Positions 17,002-25,324 of a stretch of 64,000 nt of DNA are shown one piece after another. Source of the stretch: an uncultured Roseobacter sp. Lineage in GTDB: Bacteria; Pseudomonadota; Alphaproteobacteria; Rhodobacterales; Rhodobacteraceae. The position numbers were made by a program, and so were the translations under genes. The stretch is taken from positions 1 through 64,000 of the forward strand of contig NZ_CANMDB010000017.1 of assembly GCF_947496515.1 (NCBI RefSeq). The letters are read 5' to 3'. The notes beneath the pieces are model-generated. The model searched no databases and was not told where the DNA came from. It saw nothing but the letters and a program-made list of their open reading frames with translations. Each line of letters opens with the position of its first letter. The stretch's first letter is position 1.

Positions 17002-18600
17002 TCAGAAGCCCATTGCCGCGCCGTCCTTGCGTGGATCGGAGCCCGCCACATAGCCGCGGCCGCCGGACAGCCGGTGGATGAGCTGGGCGCCGCCGAAGCC
17101 AAAGGCATTGTCGGGCGCCTCGAGGGTGATCTGGTGGCCCATGGCGCGCAGGGTCTCGATGGTGGCGGGGGGAACAGTGGTTTCGCAGGCGACGCCGAGC
17201 CCGTCGGTCACCCGCCAGCGCGGTGCGTCCACAGCCATCTGCGGATCCTGGCCCCAGAGTTGGGTGCGGAGCACCATCTGCACATGCCCCTGAGCCTGCA
17301 TCGGCCCGCCCATGACGCCGAAACTCATCTGCGGGCCGTCGGGGCCCATGAGAAATCCGGGGATGATCGTATGGAAGGGGCGCTTGCCCGGGCCCACGTG
17401 GTTTTGATGCGCGGGGTCAAGGCTGAAGCCCGCGCCACGGTTCTGCAGCGCCACACCGGTGCCGGGCACCACGACGCCAGAGCCGAAGCCTGCGTAGTTT
17501 GACTGTATGAACGATACCATCATGCCAGAGGCATCCGCCGCCGTCAGATAGACCGTACCGCCGTGCTTGGGCGCGCCTGCGCCGACATCCCGGGCCTTCG
17601 CCGGGTCGATTTCCCGCGCGCGCGTCGCCAGATAGCCGTCGTCCAGCAGGTCTTCCACTGTGATGCTTTTCATATGGTCCAGGTCTGCGACGTAGCTTTC
17701 GGCATCGCGCAGGGCCAGTTTCATGGCCTCGATCTGCAGATGCAGTGCTTGTGGGTCGTCTGCGTCCATATCGCGGATACCGGTTTGCGACAGGATGCCC
17801 AAGCCCATGAGGGCTGCGATGCCCTGCCCGTTGGGCGGGATCTCGTGCAGTGTTGTATCGTCGAAGGACTTTGCGATGGTGCCGCACCAATCTGGGCTAT
17901 TGGCGGCGAGATCCGCTTGCGTCAGTGCTGCGCCATGTTCGGCAGCGAAAGCGGCAATCTCGGCTGCGATCTCGCCTTCGTAGAAGGCACGGCCCTCTGT
18001 CTCTGCAATCAGCCGCAGGGTGCGGGCGTGTCCGGGGCTTCGGAAGTACGCGCCTGCGCGGGGCGCGCGGCCCTCGGGCATGAAGGTCTCCGCAAATCCG
18101 GGCTGGCTGCTCAACTGTTGGGCTGCGCGGTGCCACAGGGTGGCGATGACGGGCGAGACGGGAAATCCGTTTTCCGCATAGCCGATCGCGGGCTCAAAGA
18201 GCGTCGCAAAGGCCAGTTTGCCGAAGCGTCTGGACAGCGCTGTCCAGGCCGAGACCGCGCCCGGCACGGTGACGCTCTCCCATCCATGAAAAGGCATCGT
18301 GTCATGGCCTGCGAACCGCTCCGGCGTCCAGCCCGCTGGGGAGCGGCCGGAGGCGTTGAGCCCGTGCAGCGCGGTGCCGTCCCACAGGATCGCGAAAGCG
18401 TCCGAGCCGATGCCGTTGCCCGTTGGTTCCACCACTGTCAGGGTGATCGCTGCCGCAAGGGCTGCGTCTGCCGCGTTGCCACCCTGTGCCAGCATCCGCA
18501 CTCCTGCCTGAGCGGCCAGAGGATGGGATGTCGAGACCAGATTGTCCGCTGCAACAGCCGAGCGGCGCGAGGGGTAGGGGTGATGCGAACGCAGATCCAT
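17002..18600 (-). CDS. Gamma-glutamyltransferase family protein
   Basis: A 532-residue Ntn-hydrolase precursor that should cleave itself into a large and a small subunit. The start of the small subunit is recognisable as KHGGTVYLTAADASGMMVSFIQSNY, where the threonine after GG is the likely nucleophile. N-terminal landmarks are VSTSHPLAAQAG, GGNAADAALAAAITLTVVEP and GIGSDAF. The start at 18600 has AAGGG 8 bases upstream and gives MDLRSHHPYPSRR. There is no obvious signal peptide, unlike secreted glutathione-degrading GGTs. Substrate may be glutathione, another gamma-glutamyl amide or an acylated compound; the family name is secure, the reaction is not. Confidence 0.92.
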   Translation of the reverse strand: MDLRSHHPYPSRRSAVAADNLVSTSHPLAAQAGVRMLAQGGNAADAALAAAITLTVVEPTGNGIGSDAFAILWDGTALHGLNASGRSPAGWTPERFAGHDTMPFHGWESVTVPGAVSAWTALSRRFGKLAFATLFEPAIGYAENGFPVSPVIATLWHRAAQQLSSQPGFAETFMPEGRAPRAGAYFRSPGHARTLRLIAETEGRAFYEGEIAAEIAAFAAEHGAALTQADLAANSPDWCGTIAKSFDDTTLHEIPPNGQGIAALMGLGILSQTGIRDMDADDPQALHLQIEAMKLALRDAESYVADLDHMKSITVEDLLDDGYLATRAREIDPAKARDVGAGAPKHGGTVYLTAADASGMMVSFIQSNYAGFGSGVVVPGTGVALQNRGAGFSLDPAHQNHVGPGKRPFHTIIPGFLMGPDGPQMSFGVMGGPMQAQGHVQMVLRTQLWGQDPQMAVDAPRWRVTDGLGVACETTVPPATIETLRAMGHQITLEAPDNAFGFGGAQLIHRLSGGRGYVAGSDPRKDGAAMGF

Positions 18601-18733
18601 GGCGAAACCCTTTATGTGCGTGCGGCGGGGCAATCCCCCGCCGTTTGAGCCGTGCCATGGTTTGGTGTCATCCGACCGCTCAGGTCAAGCAGTCAGCCGC
18701 ATCTTTCCGGATCGATTGCCGCTACGGGCGGCC

Positions 18734-19810
18734 TTAACCGACCTTGTAGCCCCAAAAGACGGTCTGGTCGGCCATGAAGTAGCCGTCCTGATCCCGCAGC
18801 TGCCCTTGCAATTCGACCGTGTCGCCTTCGGAGAGCAGCACCATCGCCTGGTTCTGAAGCGTCGTGCGCTCCGACACATGGGGGCCGGTCTGCTCCACCA
18901 GGGAGCCGCTGACCGTGTCGCTGCCGTTGAGCAGGAAGCGCCCGCGCAGCCGCGCCTGATCCGAGTTGTTCTGTTTGAACGTCAGGGTCGCGCCAAAGAC
19001 ATAGCTGCCCGCAACGGGCGCTGTGAACTGATTGGTGCCGGGGTCAAAAGCGCTCTGATCGTTGAAGGCAGCGTCATTGATGCCGACGGTCGTCCAGATA
19101 TCTGCAGCCGTATAGTTGTCGAAGTTCGTGGCGGCCTTGAACCGCGGCAGGTTGGGCTGATCCACGATGCCTGTGGCGACATCGACCACGAGTCCGTCCT
19201 GAAAATCGACCCCGTTGGCCGAGGTGGCGAGGCGCAGATTGTCGTTGCCGAAAAGACCCAGCAGCCCGCGCGTGGCAAAATCTTTCTGAAAGACGAAACC
19301 GGTATCGTCGCGCGACCGCTCCTTGTTGAAGGTGGAGATCAGATTGCCATCGCCACCGTCCGCCCGGTAAAGCGCTGTCCAGAGCGCGGCATTCAGTTTG
19401 GCCGCAAAGGGCGCCGTGGGCTGGGAGGTCATGCCCAAACCGAACCCTTCGATGTCCTGCAGTTCCGCGCTGTCGAGGTCAATCCAGTCGGTGCCGTCAA
19501 AGACGACCATCGTCTCGCGCGCGCTCACATAGGCGCGCCAGCCGCTCTTGGGCTCGAAATACTGCCATAGTCCGTTCTCAAAGAGCGCCAGACGTCCTTC
19601 CTGCCCGGACCACACGCCCAAGGCCGCATCGCCCACGATATGGCGGTCGCCTTCCTCCGAGACACCGGGCGGCTCAGACTGGTCATCGGTCAGAACTCCG
19701 AGCTGCGTGAGCACATCGAGAATGCGCAGGGCCTCGTTGTGAGTGACATGCTTTTGGGCCTGGCTAGGCTGGATAAAGGGCAAAGACAGGCAGCTGGAGG
19801 TATCGGCCAT
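18734..19810 (-). CDS. DUF2793 protein with C1q/TNF-like C-terminal domain
   Basis: A 358-residue protein. The N-terminal ~100 residues match the DUF2793 pattern (LPFIQPSQAQKHVTHNEALRILD at residues 8-30; a WxYFEPKSGWRAYV block). From about residue 220 a beta-rich domain reads VDQPNLPRFKAATNFDN, APVAGSYVFGATLTF and EGDTVELQGQ, the C1q-like jelly-roll layout. DUF2793 proteins are typical of Rhodobacteraceae and often belong to prophages or gene transfer agents as tail or fibre parts. No other phage gene is near, so it may be an unlinked particle component or a surface protein. The start at 19810 is supported by a GGGA site; ATG 19822 is an alternative. Confidence 0.8.
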   Translation of the reverse strand: MADTSSCLSLPFIQPSQAQKHVTHNEALRILDVLTQLGVLTDDQSEPPGVSEEGDRHIVGDAALGVWSGQEGRLALFENGLWQYFEPKSGWRAYVSARETMVVFDGTDWIDLDSAELQDIEGFGLGMTSQPTAPFAAKLNAALWTALYRADGGDGNLISTFNKERSRDDTGFVFQKDFATRGLLGLFGNDNLRLATSANGVDFQDGLVVDVATGIVDQPNLPRFKAATNFDNYTAADIWTTVGINDAAFNDQSAFDPGTNQFTAPVAGSYVFGATLTFKQNNSDQARLRGRFLLNGSDTVSGSLVEQTGPHVSERTTLQNQAMVLLSEGDTVELQGQLRDQDGYFMADQTVFWGYKVG

Positions 19811-19876
19811 TGGAATTCCCATGCGAAGGTTTTGATCGGCGCCAAACTGTGGCAAACAGATTGCGCGCGGCTTAAA

Positions 19877-19890
19877 CCACCGCGCGGTGG
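19877..19890. promoter_or_regulatory. 14-bp palindrome in divergent promoter region
   Basis: CCACCGCGCGGTGG is a perfect palindrome placed between the DUF2793 gene and the FecR/adenylate cyclase pair, 67 bases before the first and 123 bases before the second. It could be an operator for either direction; no binding protein is known. Confidence 0.35.
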
Positions 19891-20012
19891 CTGGAGTTTC
19901 CCGGCGGTATCTCTGGTGAAGACACCGTGAGCAGGGTATTGGAGGGCGTCCCCGAACGGCTTTACATGGCGCCTCGCGCAGCGGCGCCGATAAATCTGCA
20001 GAAAGTTGGTTT

Positions 20013-20531
20013 ATGAATGTACTTCAGATATTTCCGGTCGTTTTGGCACTCTTGGTTTTGGCTGGGACAGGCGCTGCCCCTGCGCAGACCCTGCCGGGCT
20101 GCAGCGTCGTGGCCGTGGCAGAGCCACCGCGCGAGGTGCTGTCTTGTACATCCGGCATCACGCTGGATCTGGAGGCAGCGACGGAGCTTGGCTTTGTCTC
20201 TCCCCAAGAGGACGGCCCGCCCCAGATCATCGAGCTTGAACGGGGCGGGGCGCTGATCGAGGTCGCACCGGGCGTCGCGCGCCCGCAGGTTCGCACGCCG
20301 CATGCCATCGCGGCGGTACGCGGGACGGTCTATGCGCTGGATGTGACGCCCACGGGGACGTCGGTGTTCGTGATCGAAGGGGAGGTCATGGTGGCGCGCA
20401 GCACCCGCTCCGACACACGCGTGCTGCTGGGTGCCGGGGAGGGTGTGGATGTCAGCGATGATACCCCCTTGATCGTCCGGCAATGGGGCGCCGCGCGCGT
20501 GCAGGCTTTGCTGGCCCGCTTCGGGCGATGA
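20013..20531 (+). CDS. Periplasmic FecR-domain protein
   Basis: A 172-residue exported protein: an N-terminal signal peptide (VVLALLVLAGTGAAPAQT, cleavage expected near residue 25) followed by a FecR beta domain (ELERGGALIEVAPGVARPQVRTPHAIAAVRGTVYALDV, the RTP..AAVRGT signature). It has no sigma-factor-binding N-terminal region or internal membrane helix, so it is not a classical FecR anti-sigma regulator. It shares a TGA/ATG overlap with the CHASE2 adenylate cyclase downstream. The cyclase sensor is also periplasmic, so a protein-protein input is a reasonable guess. Confidence 0.87.
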   Translation: MNVLQIFPVVLALLVLAGTGAAPAQTLPGCSVVAVAEPPREVLSCTSGITLDLEAATELGFVSPQEDGPPQIIELERGGALIEVAPGVARPQVRTPHAIAAVRGTVYALDVTPTGTSVFVIEGEVMVARSTRSDTRVLLGAGEGVDVSDDTPLIVRQWGAARVQALLARFGR

Positions 20532-22342
20532 GGCAACAAGCCCTGACCGTTGCGCTGGCGGCATGTGCCGCGACGCTCTGGGCATGGGTTGTGATCAACC
20601 CGCATCTGGCCGCCGAACGCAGCCTGACCGATCCGGCGGAGGCAGCACTTCTCGACCTTCGGTTTCGCATCGCGGGCACTGTCACCCCGCCGGAGGATGT
20701 GGTGATCGTCGCGATAGACGATGCGACCATGGCACAGGCCGCTCAGGTGGGCGCGCCGCTACGGTCGATGCTCGCGCGGACGATCACGGCGGTCGCGGCT
20801 GCCTCCCCGGGGGCTATCGGTCTCGACGTTATTCTGGCTGACCCCGGCGAGGCGCGCGCGGATCAGGCCCTGTCAGAGGCGCTCGCATCCGCTCCGGTGA
20901 TCATCGCCGCGGCAGGCCGGTTTTCGGGTACAGGGCCCGGTGTCGCGCAGCCAGCGGAGGTCCTGCGCCCGGATGCCCGGTTTGCCGAAGCCGCTGAGGT
21001 CGGGCTGGTCAATCTGTCCGTCGACACAACCGGGGTGCCGCGTCACCTGCCGGTGGTCTTTCGAACAGACCACGGGATTGAGCCCGCCTTTGCGCTGCGG
21101 CTCGCGGCCCGATTTATCGGGCAGGAACCGGCCATCTCTGCGGGAGGGCTGGAGCTGGGCGCGACCCGGGTTTCGCTCGACGACGGGTTCAGCATGCCAC
21201 TGCGTCTGATCGGCCCCCGCGGCAGCGTGCCCACGTATTCCGCGGCCGCCGTTCTCCGAGGTGAACAGACCGCGGCACTGACCGGCAAGATCGTGATCGT
21301 TGCCATCACCGCAACCGGGTTCGGCGACCGGTTCACGACGCCCTACGGTGAGAGTGTTCCGGGGGCGGAGGTGCTGGCCACTGCCGTCTCGCAGCTGTTG
21401 GGTGGTCCAACGCTGCGCCGTGATGAGATGACACGGCGGGTCGATGCGGTTGCCAGCGGTGTCATCGCCGTCCTGATCAGTGGGCTGCTGCTGATACTGC
21501 CGCTTTCCCTGGGCGCTCTTCTTGCCACGGGCGCGCTGGCCACGTGGATGGCGGTGGTAGGTTGGGCCTTTGCCCAAGGCATCTGGCTCAGTGCGGCTGT
21601 GCCTTTGGCCAGCGGTGCTCTGCCCTTCGTGCTCTGCGGCGTGCTTCGGTATCTGATCGAGCGGAGGAGAGCGGCGCAGGTGTCCCGCTCGCTGGCCGCC
21701 GTCAAACTCTTTCAGGCGCCTGCCTTGGCCGAAAGAATCGCGACTGATCCCGACTATCTCAAGACTCCCGTCGCCTGCCGCGTTGCGATCCTCTTCATTG
21801 ATCTGAGCGGCTTTACGCGACTTTCCCAGCAGCTGGGTCCTGAGGCGACCCAGGGTCTGCTTAAAAGGTTCCACGGGGCGATTAGTTCAGCGGTGGAGGC
21901 GCAATCGGGCGTTGTCCTGGACTACATGGGTGACGGTGCGCTGGCAGTTTTTGGCCTGACGGAGGCAGCTCAGCCCTGCGCAGATCAGGCCCTCGCTGTG
22001 GCCTTTGCCTTGCGTGAAAACGCGCGCGCTCTCGGCCCCGGTGACACAGCGCTTCGATGCCGGATCGGTCTCCACTATGGCGCGGTGGTTCTGTCGCGGC
22101 TGGGCGGTGCACGACATCAGCAGGTCTCCGTTGCGGGGGACAGTGTCAATCTGGCCAGCCGGTTGCTGGAGATCGCCAAGCACCACAGCGCGGACGTGGC
22201 CGCAACGGCGGAGCTGATGACCGCGCAGACCTCGGCGGGCGGCACGCCTGCAGACAGGATCGAAACGGTGCCCGTGCGCGGGCGGGACGGCGAAGTAACA
22301 GTTCATTTCTGGATGAACCGGGATCAGACCGCAGCAGCGTAA
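20528..22342 (+). CDS. CHASE2-domain class III adenylate/guanylate cyclase
   Basis: A 604-residue membrane receptor cyclase. After one N-terminal helix (residues about 5-23) a periplasmic CHASE2 domain spans roughly residues 30-300 (FRIAGTVTPPEDVVIVAIDDATM; AIGLDVILADPG). Three membrane helices follow (about 315-385), then the cyclase domain from about 415: FIDLSGFTRLSQQLG and LDYMGDGALAVFG provide the two metal-binding aspartates, and VAGDSVNLASRLLEIAK is the conserved back half. The product is probably cAMP. The ATG at 20528 overlaps the FecR-protein stop (ATGA). Its end is 2 bases from the convergent IclR gene. Confidence 0.95.
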   Translation: MRQQALTVALAACAATLWAWVVINPHLAAERSLTDPAEAALLDLRFRIAGTVTPPEDVVIVAIDDATMAQAAQVGAPLRSMLARTITAVAAASPGAIGLDVILADPGEARADQALSEALASAPVIIAAAGRFSGTGPGVAQPAEVLRPDARFAEAAEVGLVNLSVDTTGVPRHLPVVFRTDHGIEPAFALRLAARFIGQEPAISAGGLELGATRVSLDDGFSMPLRLIGPRGSVPTYSAAAVLRGEQTAALTGKIVIVAITATGFGDRFTTPYGESVPGAEVLATAVSQLLGGPTLRRDEMTRRVDAVASGVIAVLISGLLLILPLSLGALLATGALATWMAVVGWAFAQGIWLSAAVPLASGALPFVLCGVLRYLIERRRAAQVSRSLAAVKLFQAPALAERIATDPDYLKTPVACRVAILFIDLSGFTRLSQQLGPEATQGLLKRFHGAISSAVEAQSGVVLDYMGDGALAVFGLTEAAQPCADQALAVAFALRENARALGPGDTALRCRIGLHYGAVVLSRLGGARHQQVSVAGDSVNLASRLLEIAKHHSADVAATAELMTAQTSAGGTPADRIETVPVRGRDGEVTVHFWMNRDQTAAA

Positions 22343-22344
22343 CC

Positions 22345-23124
22345 TCAGCTGTTGACCAGTTCGCTCAGGCTGGCGGCTGCGGCTTTGAGATCGTCCAGAT
22401 GCTTGGTCAGCGATCCGATATCGTGCCGCTGCATGGGCGCATGGACCGACAGCGTGGAGACCAGGCGCTTTTGCCGGTCCGTAACCGGGACGGCAATCGC
22501 AACCATGTCCTCCATCAGCTCCTGATTGTCGGTGGAATACCCGCGTTTGCGCGTTGCTTCTATTTCGGCTTTCAGAGCCGCTTTGTCAGTGATGGTGCCG
22601 GGCGCTTGCACCTCCAGCTTGGCCGCGTCGAGGTAGCGATCAAAATACACCGGTCGCAGTGACGACAGATACATCTTGCCGCTGGCCGTGCAATAAAACG
22701 GCACCTGGCTGCCGACCGGTAACTGGATACGGAGCGGCCAGTGGGTTTCGACCCGGTCGAGGTAGATCATCCCGTCCCGGTCAGGGGTCGCGATATTGCA
22801 AGTTTCCCCGATCCTCTCTGCAATGGCCCGCAGGATCGACAGCCGAACTGTGCGGATACGCTGAGAGGAGACGGTGTTGACGGCCAGTTGCCGCAGCCGG
22901 GGGCCGGGACCGTAGGAGCGGCCATCGATGTCGCGCTGCAGGAACCCCGACGCCTCGGCGGTGTTGAAAAGCCGGTGCAGCGTTGGCTTGGGCAGGTTCA
23001 GTGTGTCTTTGAGAGCGGTTGGCGTCACCGGTACCCCGGCGCGCGCAACCTCTTCAAGCAGGACCAGCAACCTTAGATTGGTCGGGATCTGGCCCTGCGG
23101 GTTTGGAGGAGAATCCTCTGGCAT
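22345..23124 (-). CDS. IclR-family transcriptional regulator
   Basis: A 259-residue regulator: winged helix at residues about 15-75 (VTPTALKDTLNLPKPTLHRLFNTAEASGFL) and the IclR effector domain beyond (PVGSQVPFYCTASGKMYLSSL; GYSTDNQELMEDMVAIAVPV). The start at 23124 is preferred because AGGA stands 6 bases before it; the ATG at 23130 is too close to that site. It is the fourth gene of the dctP-dctQ-dctM operon, 20 bases after dctM, so it likely controls that operon and the divergent GMC gene in response to the imported substrate or its catabolite. Confidence 0.93.
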   Translation of the reverse strand: MPEDSPPNPQGQIPTNLRLLVLLEEVARAGVPVTPTALKDTLNLPKPTLHRLFNTAEASGFLQRDIDGRSYGPGPRLRQLAVNTVSSQRIRTVRLSILRAIAERIGETCNIATPDRDGMIYLDRVETHWPLRIQLPVGSQVPFYCTASGKMYLSSLRPVYFDRYLDAAKLEVQAPGTITDKAALKAEIEATRKRGYSTDNQELMEDMVAIAVPVTDRQKRLVSTLSVHAPMQRHDIGSLTKHLDDLKAAAASLSELVNS

Positions 23125-23144
23125 TGGCATTCCTGTTTGTGCGT

Positions 23145-24503
23145 CTACTTACCTGGCACCAAGAACAGCGCCAAGTCTGGTACCAAGGCTACAAGAATCC
23201 AAGTTGCCATCAATGCGACAAGATACATTGTCGAATATCTGAGCAACCGGAAATAGGGCACGCCCGTCACACCTGACGCCACGTAGAGGTTCAACCCGTA
23301 AGGCGGCGTGATGAAGCCGATAGAGGCTCCGACCAGGAAGATCACCGCAAAGTGGATCGGATCCACACCGACGCTTGCCGCAATTGGTGCGAGGATCGGC
23401 GCGAGGATGATTGTCACCGGCAGAGATTCCAGAACCATCCCCGACACGAACACGATGACCATCGCCGTCGCCAGAACCGCGTAGTAGCCGCCCATCGAGG
23501 TGACGAAATCGCCGATCACCTGCTGTGCACCCAAAAGCGACAGGATCTGCTGCATGACCACGGAAACCGCAATCAGCGGTGCCAGGATGCCGGTGATCTG
23601 GGCCGAGCGGACAACGATGCTGGGAATTTCCGGCAGCGTAAAACCGTCCACCAGCAGCATCTCGCCATAGCTCTTCTGATCCCAGGTCTTGTCATCCCGG
23701 ATGCGGAACAGTCGGCTGAGCCCCCAGCTGACCAGACCTGCGATCACGCCAAAGCCCACGGTGACGCCCGCGGCCTCGGTCGGGGAAAACTTGCCCGTGT
23801 AGATGCCCCAGAGCACCAGGAAGATGGCGAAGAAGCCCAACCAACCGCCAAGGCCCGTCTTGAAAATCCGCGTCGGGTTGATGGCGATCAGATGCCCCCA
23901 GCCGTTGCGGCTACAGACGATCCAGCAGGTCAGCATCATCGCGAGAACCATCAAGGAGCCCGGAATGATGCCGGCGATGAACAACTCGCCCACTTCAAGC
24001 TGAAGCAGGAAGCCATAGACGATGAAGATGATCGACGGCGGGATGATGATCCCCACGGTACCACCCGCGGCCGCCGTAGCCGCCGAGAAGCGTTCGTCAT
24101 AGCCGCCTTTGACCATTTCGGGATGCAGCATGGAGCCGATGGTCGCCGTGGTGGCGGAGTTCGACCCGGAGATCGCGGCGAAAAGCCCGCAAGCCCCGAT
24201 GGAGGCCATGGCAAGCCCGCCGCGCAGCCACCCCAGACAGGCGTAGGCAAAGTCCGATAGTCGTTTGGCGATCCCCGATTTGTTGATAAGGTCACCCGTC
24301 AGAATGAAAAGCGGCATGGCAAGCAGCGCATAGCCCTTGTTGAACACGTTCAGAAGCTCTGCGCCCATGTTGTCGAGGGTGAGCCCCAAGACGAACGAAC
24401 AGCCGATGACCCAGTAGGCGATCACCAGAAGGACCGGCACACCCAGCATGAACAACGCGGTAACGCCGAGTGAGATCAGCGTGATGATGGTTCCGTCAGC
24501 CAT
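23145..24503 (-). CDS. dctM: TRAP transporter large permease (DctM)
   Basis: A 452-residue inner-membrane protein with about a dozen hydrophobic segments. Family landmarks: GMPLFILTG-type sequence (ALLAMPLFILTGDLINKSGIAKRL), the GSNSATTATIGSMLHPEM loop, TVGIIIPPSIIFIVYG, and FITPPYGLNLYVASGV near the C-terminus. It forms the sodium-driven transport channel with DctQ. The start codon shares one base with the dctQ stop (TAATG). Confidence 0.96.
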   Translation of the reverse strand: MADGTIITLISLGVTALFMLGVPVLLVIAYWVIGCSFVLGLTLDNMGAELLNVFNKGYALLAMPLFILTGDLINKSGIAKRLSDFAYACLGWLRGGLAMASIGACGLFAAISGSNSATTATIGSMLHPEMVKGGYDERFSAATAAAGGTVGIIIPPSIIFIVYGFLLQLEVGELFIAGIIPGSLMVLAMMLTCWIVCSRNGWGHLIAINPTRIFKTGLGGWLGFFAIFLVLWGIYTGKFSPTEAAGVTVGFGVIAGLVSWGLSRLFRIRDDKTWDQKSYGEMLLVDGFTLPEIPSIVVRSAQITGILAPLIAVSVVMQQILSLLGAQQVIGDFVTSMGGYYAVLATAMVIVFVSGMVLESLPVTIILAPILAPIAASVGVDPIHFAVIFLVGASIGFITPPYGLNLYVASGVTGVPYFRLLRYSTMYLVALMATWILVALVPDLALFLVPGK

Positions 24504-25171
24504 TATGTGTCTCCCCCGATGACCGCTTGTTCGATCAGCGGTTCACCCGCGCGGTATTTCTGCAAATCTTCGATGATATTCTCGATCGCGCGACCGGCGA
24601 TCAGGACCGCGGCGATGGGCGCGGAGACGAGGAACCACCACTGCATGGTGTTGTCGGTGCCCAGCACGATCTGAAAATTGGCGGCAGAGTTGGCAGCAAC
24701 CCGGCAGGTCGTGACAAACAGGATGAGCGCAAACCCCAGCCACAGCAGAAAATCGAGAAAGAGGCAGGTCAACTGGCCTGTCGGCCCCATCTTCGTGCGG
24801 AACTCCGAAAAGCTCAGATGCGTGCGCAGCCGGATATTATAGGCGGCGCCGAACCAGGCCATGATCATGAACAGGAAAGGGGGGATTGTCGTGGACCAGG
24901 GCCATTGGCTGTTGAAGATGAAGCGGTCGATCACCGCCCAGAAGATAATGAACCCGATCGCCAGATAGGAGGCCACCATGATCGTTCGTTCGAGATGGCG
25001 GTCAAGGAGTGGTATCGCGCGATAGAGCAGCGAGACCGCGAACCCCAGTACGATCATGGTCAAGGCGCCGAGATACCAGATGCCATTCGGTCGGAGCGCA
25101 CCCGAGATCTCAAAGCTGTCCTGCGTCGCGAGAGCCGATATAATCGCTCCAATTTCAGAAAATGTCGACAA
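24503..25171 (-). CDS. dctQ: TRAP transporter small permease (DctQ)
   Basis: A 222-residue membrane protein with four or more helices, somewhat larger than the usual 160-180 residues because of an N-terminal extension (ISALATQDSFEISGALRPNG before the first helix). The DctQ core is visible in PFLFMIMAWFGAAYNIRLRTHLSFSEFR, where family members have the WxGxxxxxRxxxHxxV pattern. Together with DctM it makes the membrane part of the transporter. It is coupled to dctM through the TAATG overlap. Confidence 0.92.
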   Translation of the reverse strand: MSTFSEIGAIISALATQDSFEISGALRPNGIWYLGALTMIVLGFAVSLLYRAIPLLDRHLERTIMVASYLAIGFIIFWAVIDRFIFNSQWPWSTTIPPFLFMIMAWFGAAYNIRLRTHLSFSEFRTKMGPTGQLTCLFLDFLLWLGFALILFVTTCRVAANSAANFQIVLGTDNTMQWWFLVSAPIAAVLIAGRAIENIIEDLQKYRAGEPLIEQAVIGGDT

Positions 25172-25272
25172 ACCTTGTCCCTCCCGAAAGGTCTGATCCG
25201 CCTGCGCAGTGCCGGGGGCAAGGACGCGCTGCCAAAGGCGCTTTCCTAAACCTGTGTGCCGCTGCGGGGCGG

Positions 25273-25302
25273 AAAAAAGAACCGGCCCCCGCGGGGGCCG
25301 GC
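25273..25302 (-). terminator. Intra-operon intrinsic terminator/attenuator after dctP
   Basis: Read on the minus strand, a GC-only stem (CCGGCCCCC with GGGGGCCGG, 25282-25301) is followed by TTC and then six T residues (complement of the A run 25273-25278). It lies 23 bases after the dctP stop and before dctQ. It should end most transcripts after dctP and let a minority read into dctQM, explaining high binding-protein and low permease levels. Confidence 0.88.
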
Positions 25303-25324
25303 TGTTTTGTCGTCAGGCGCGCCC

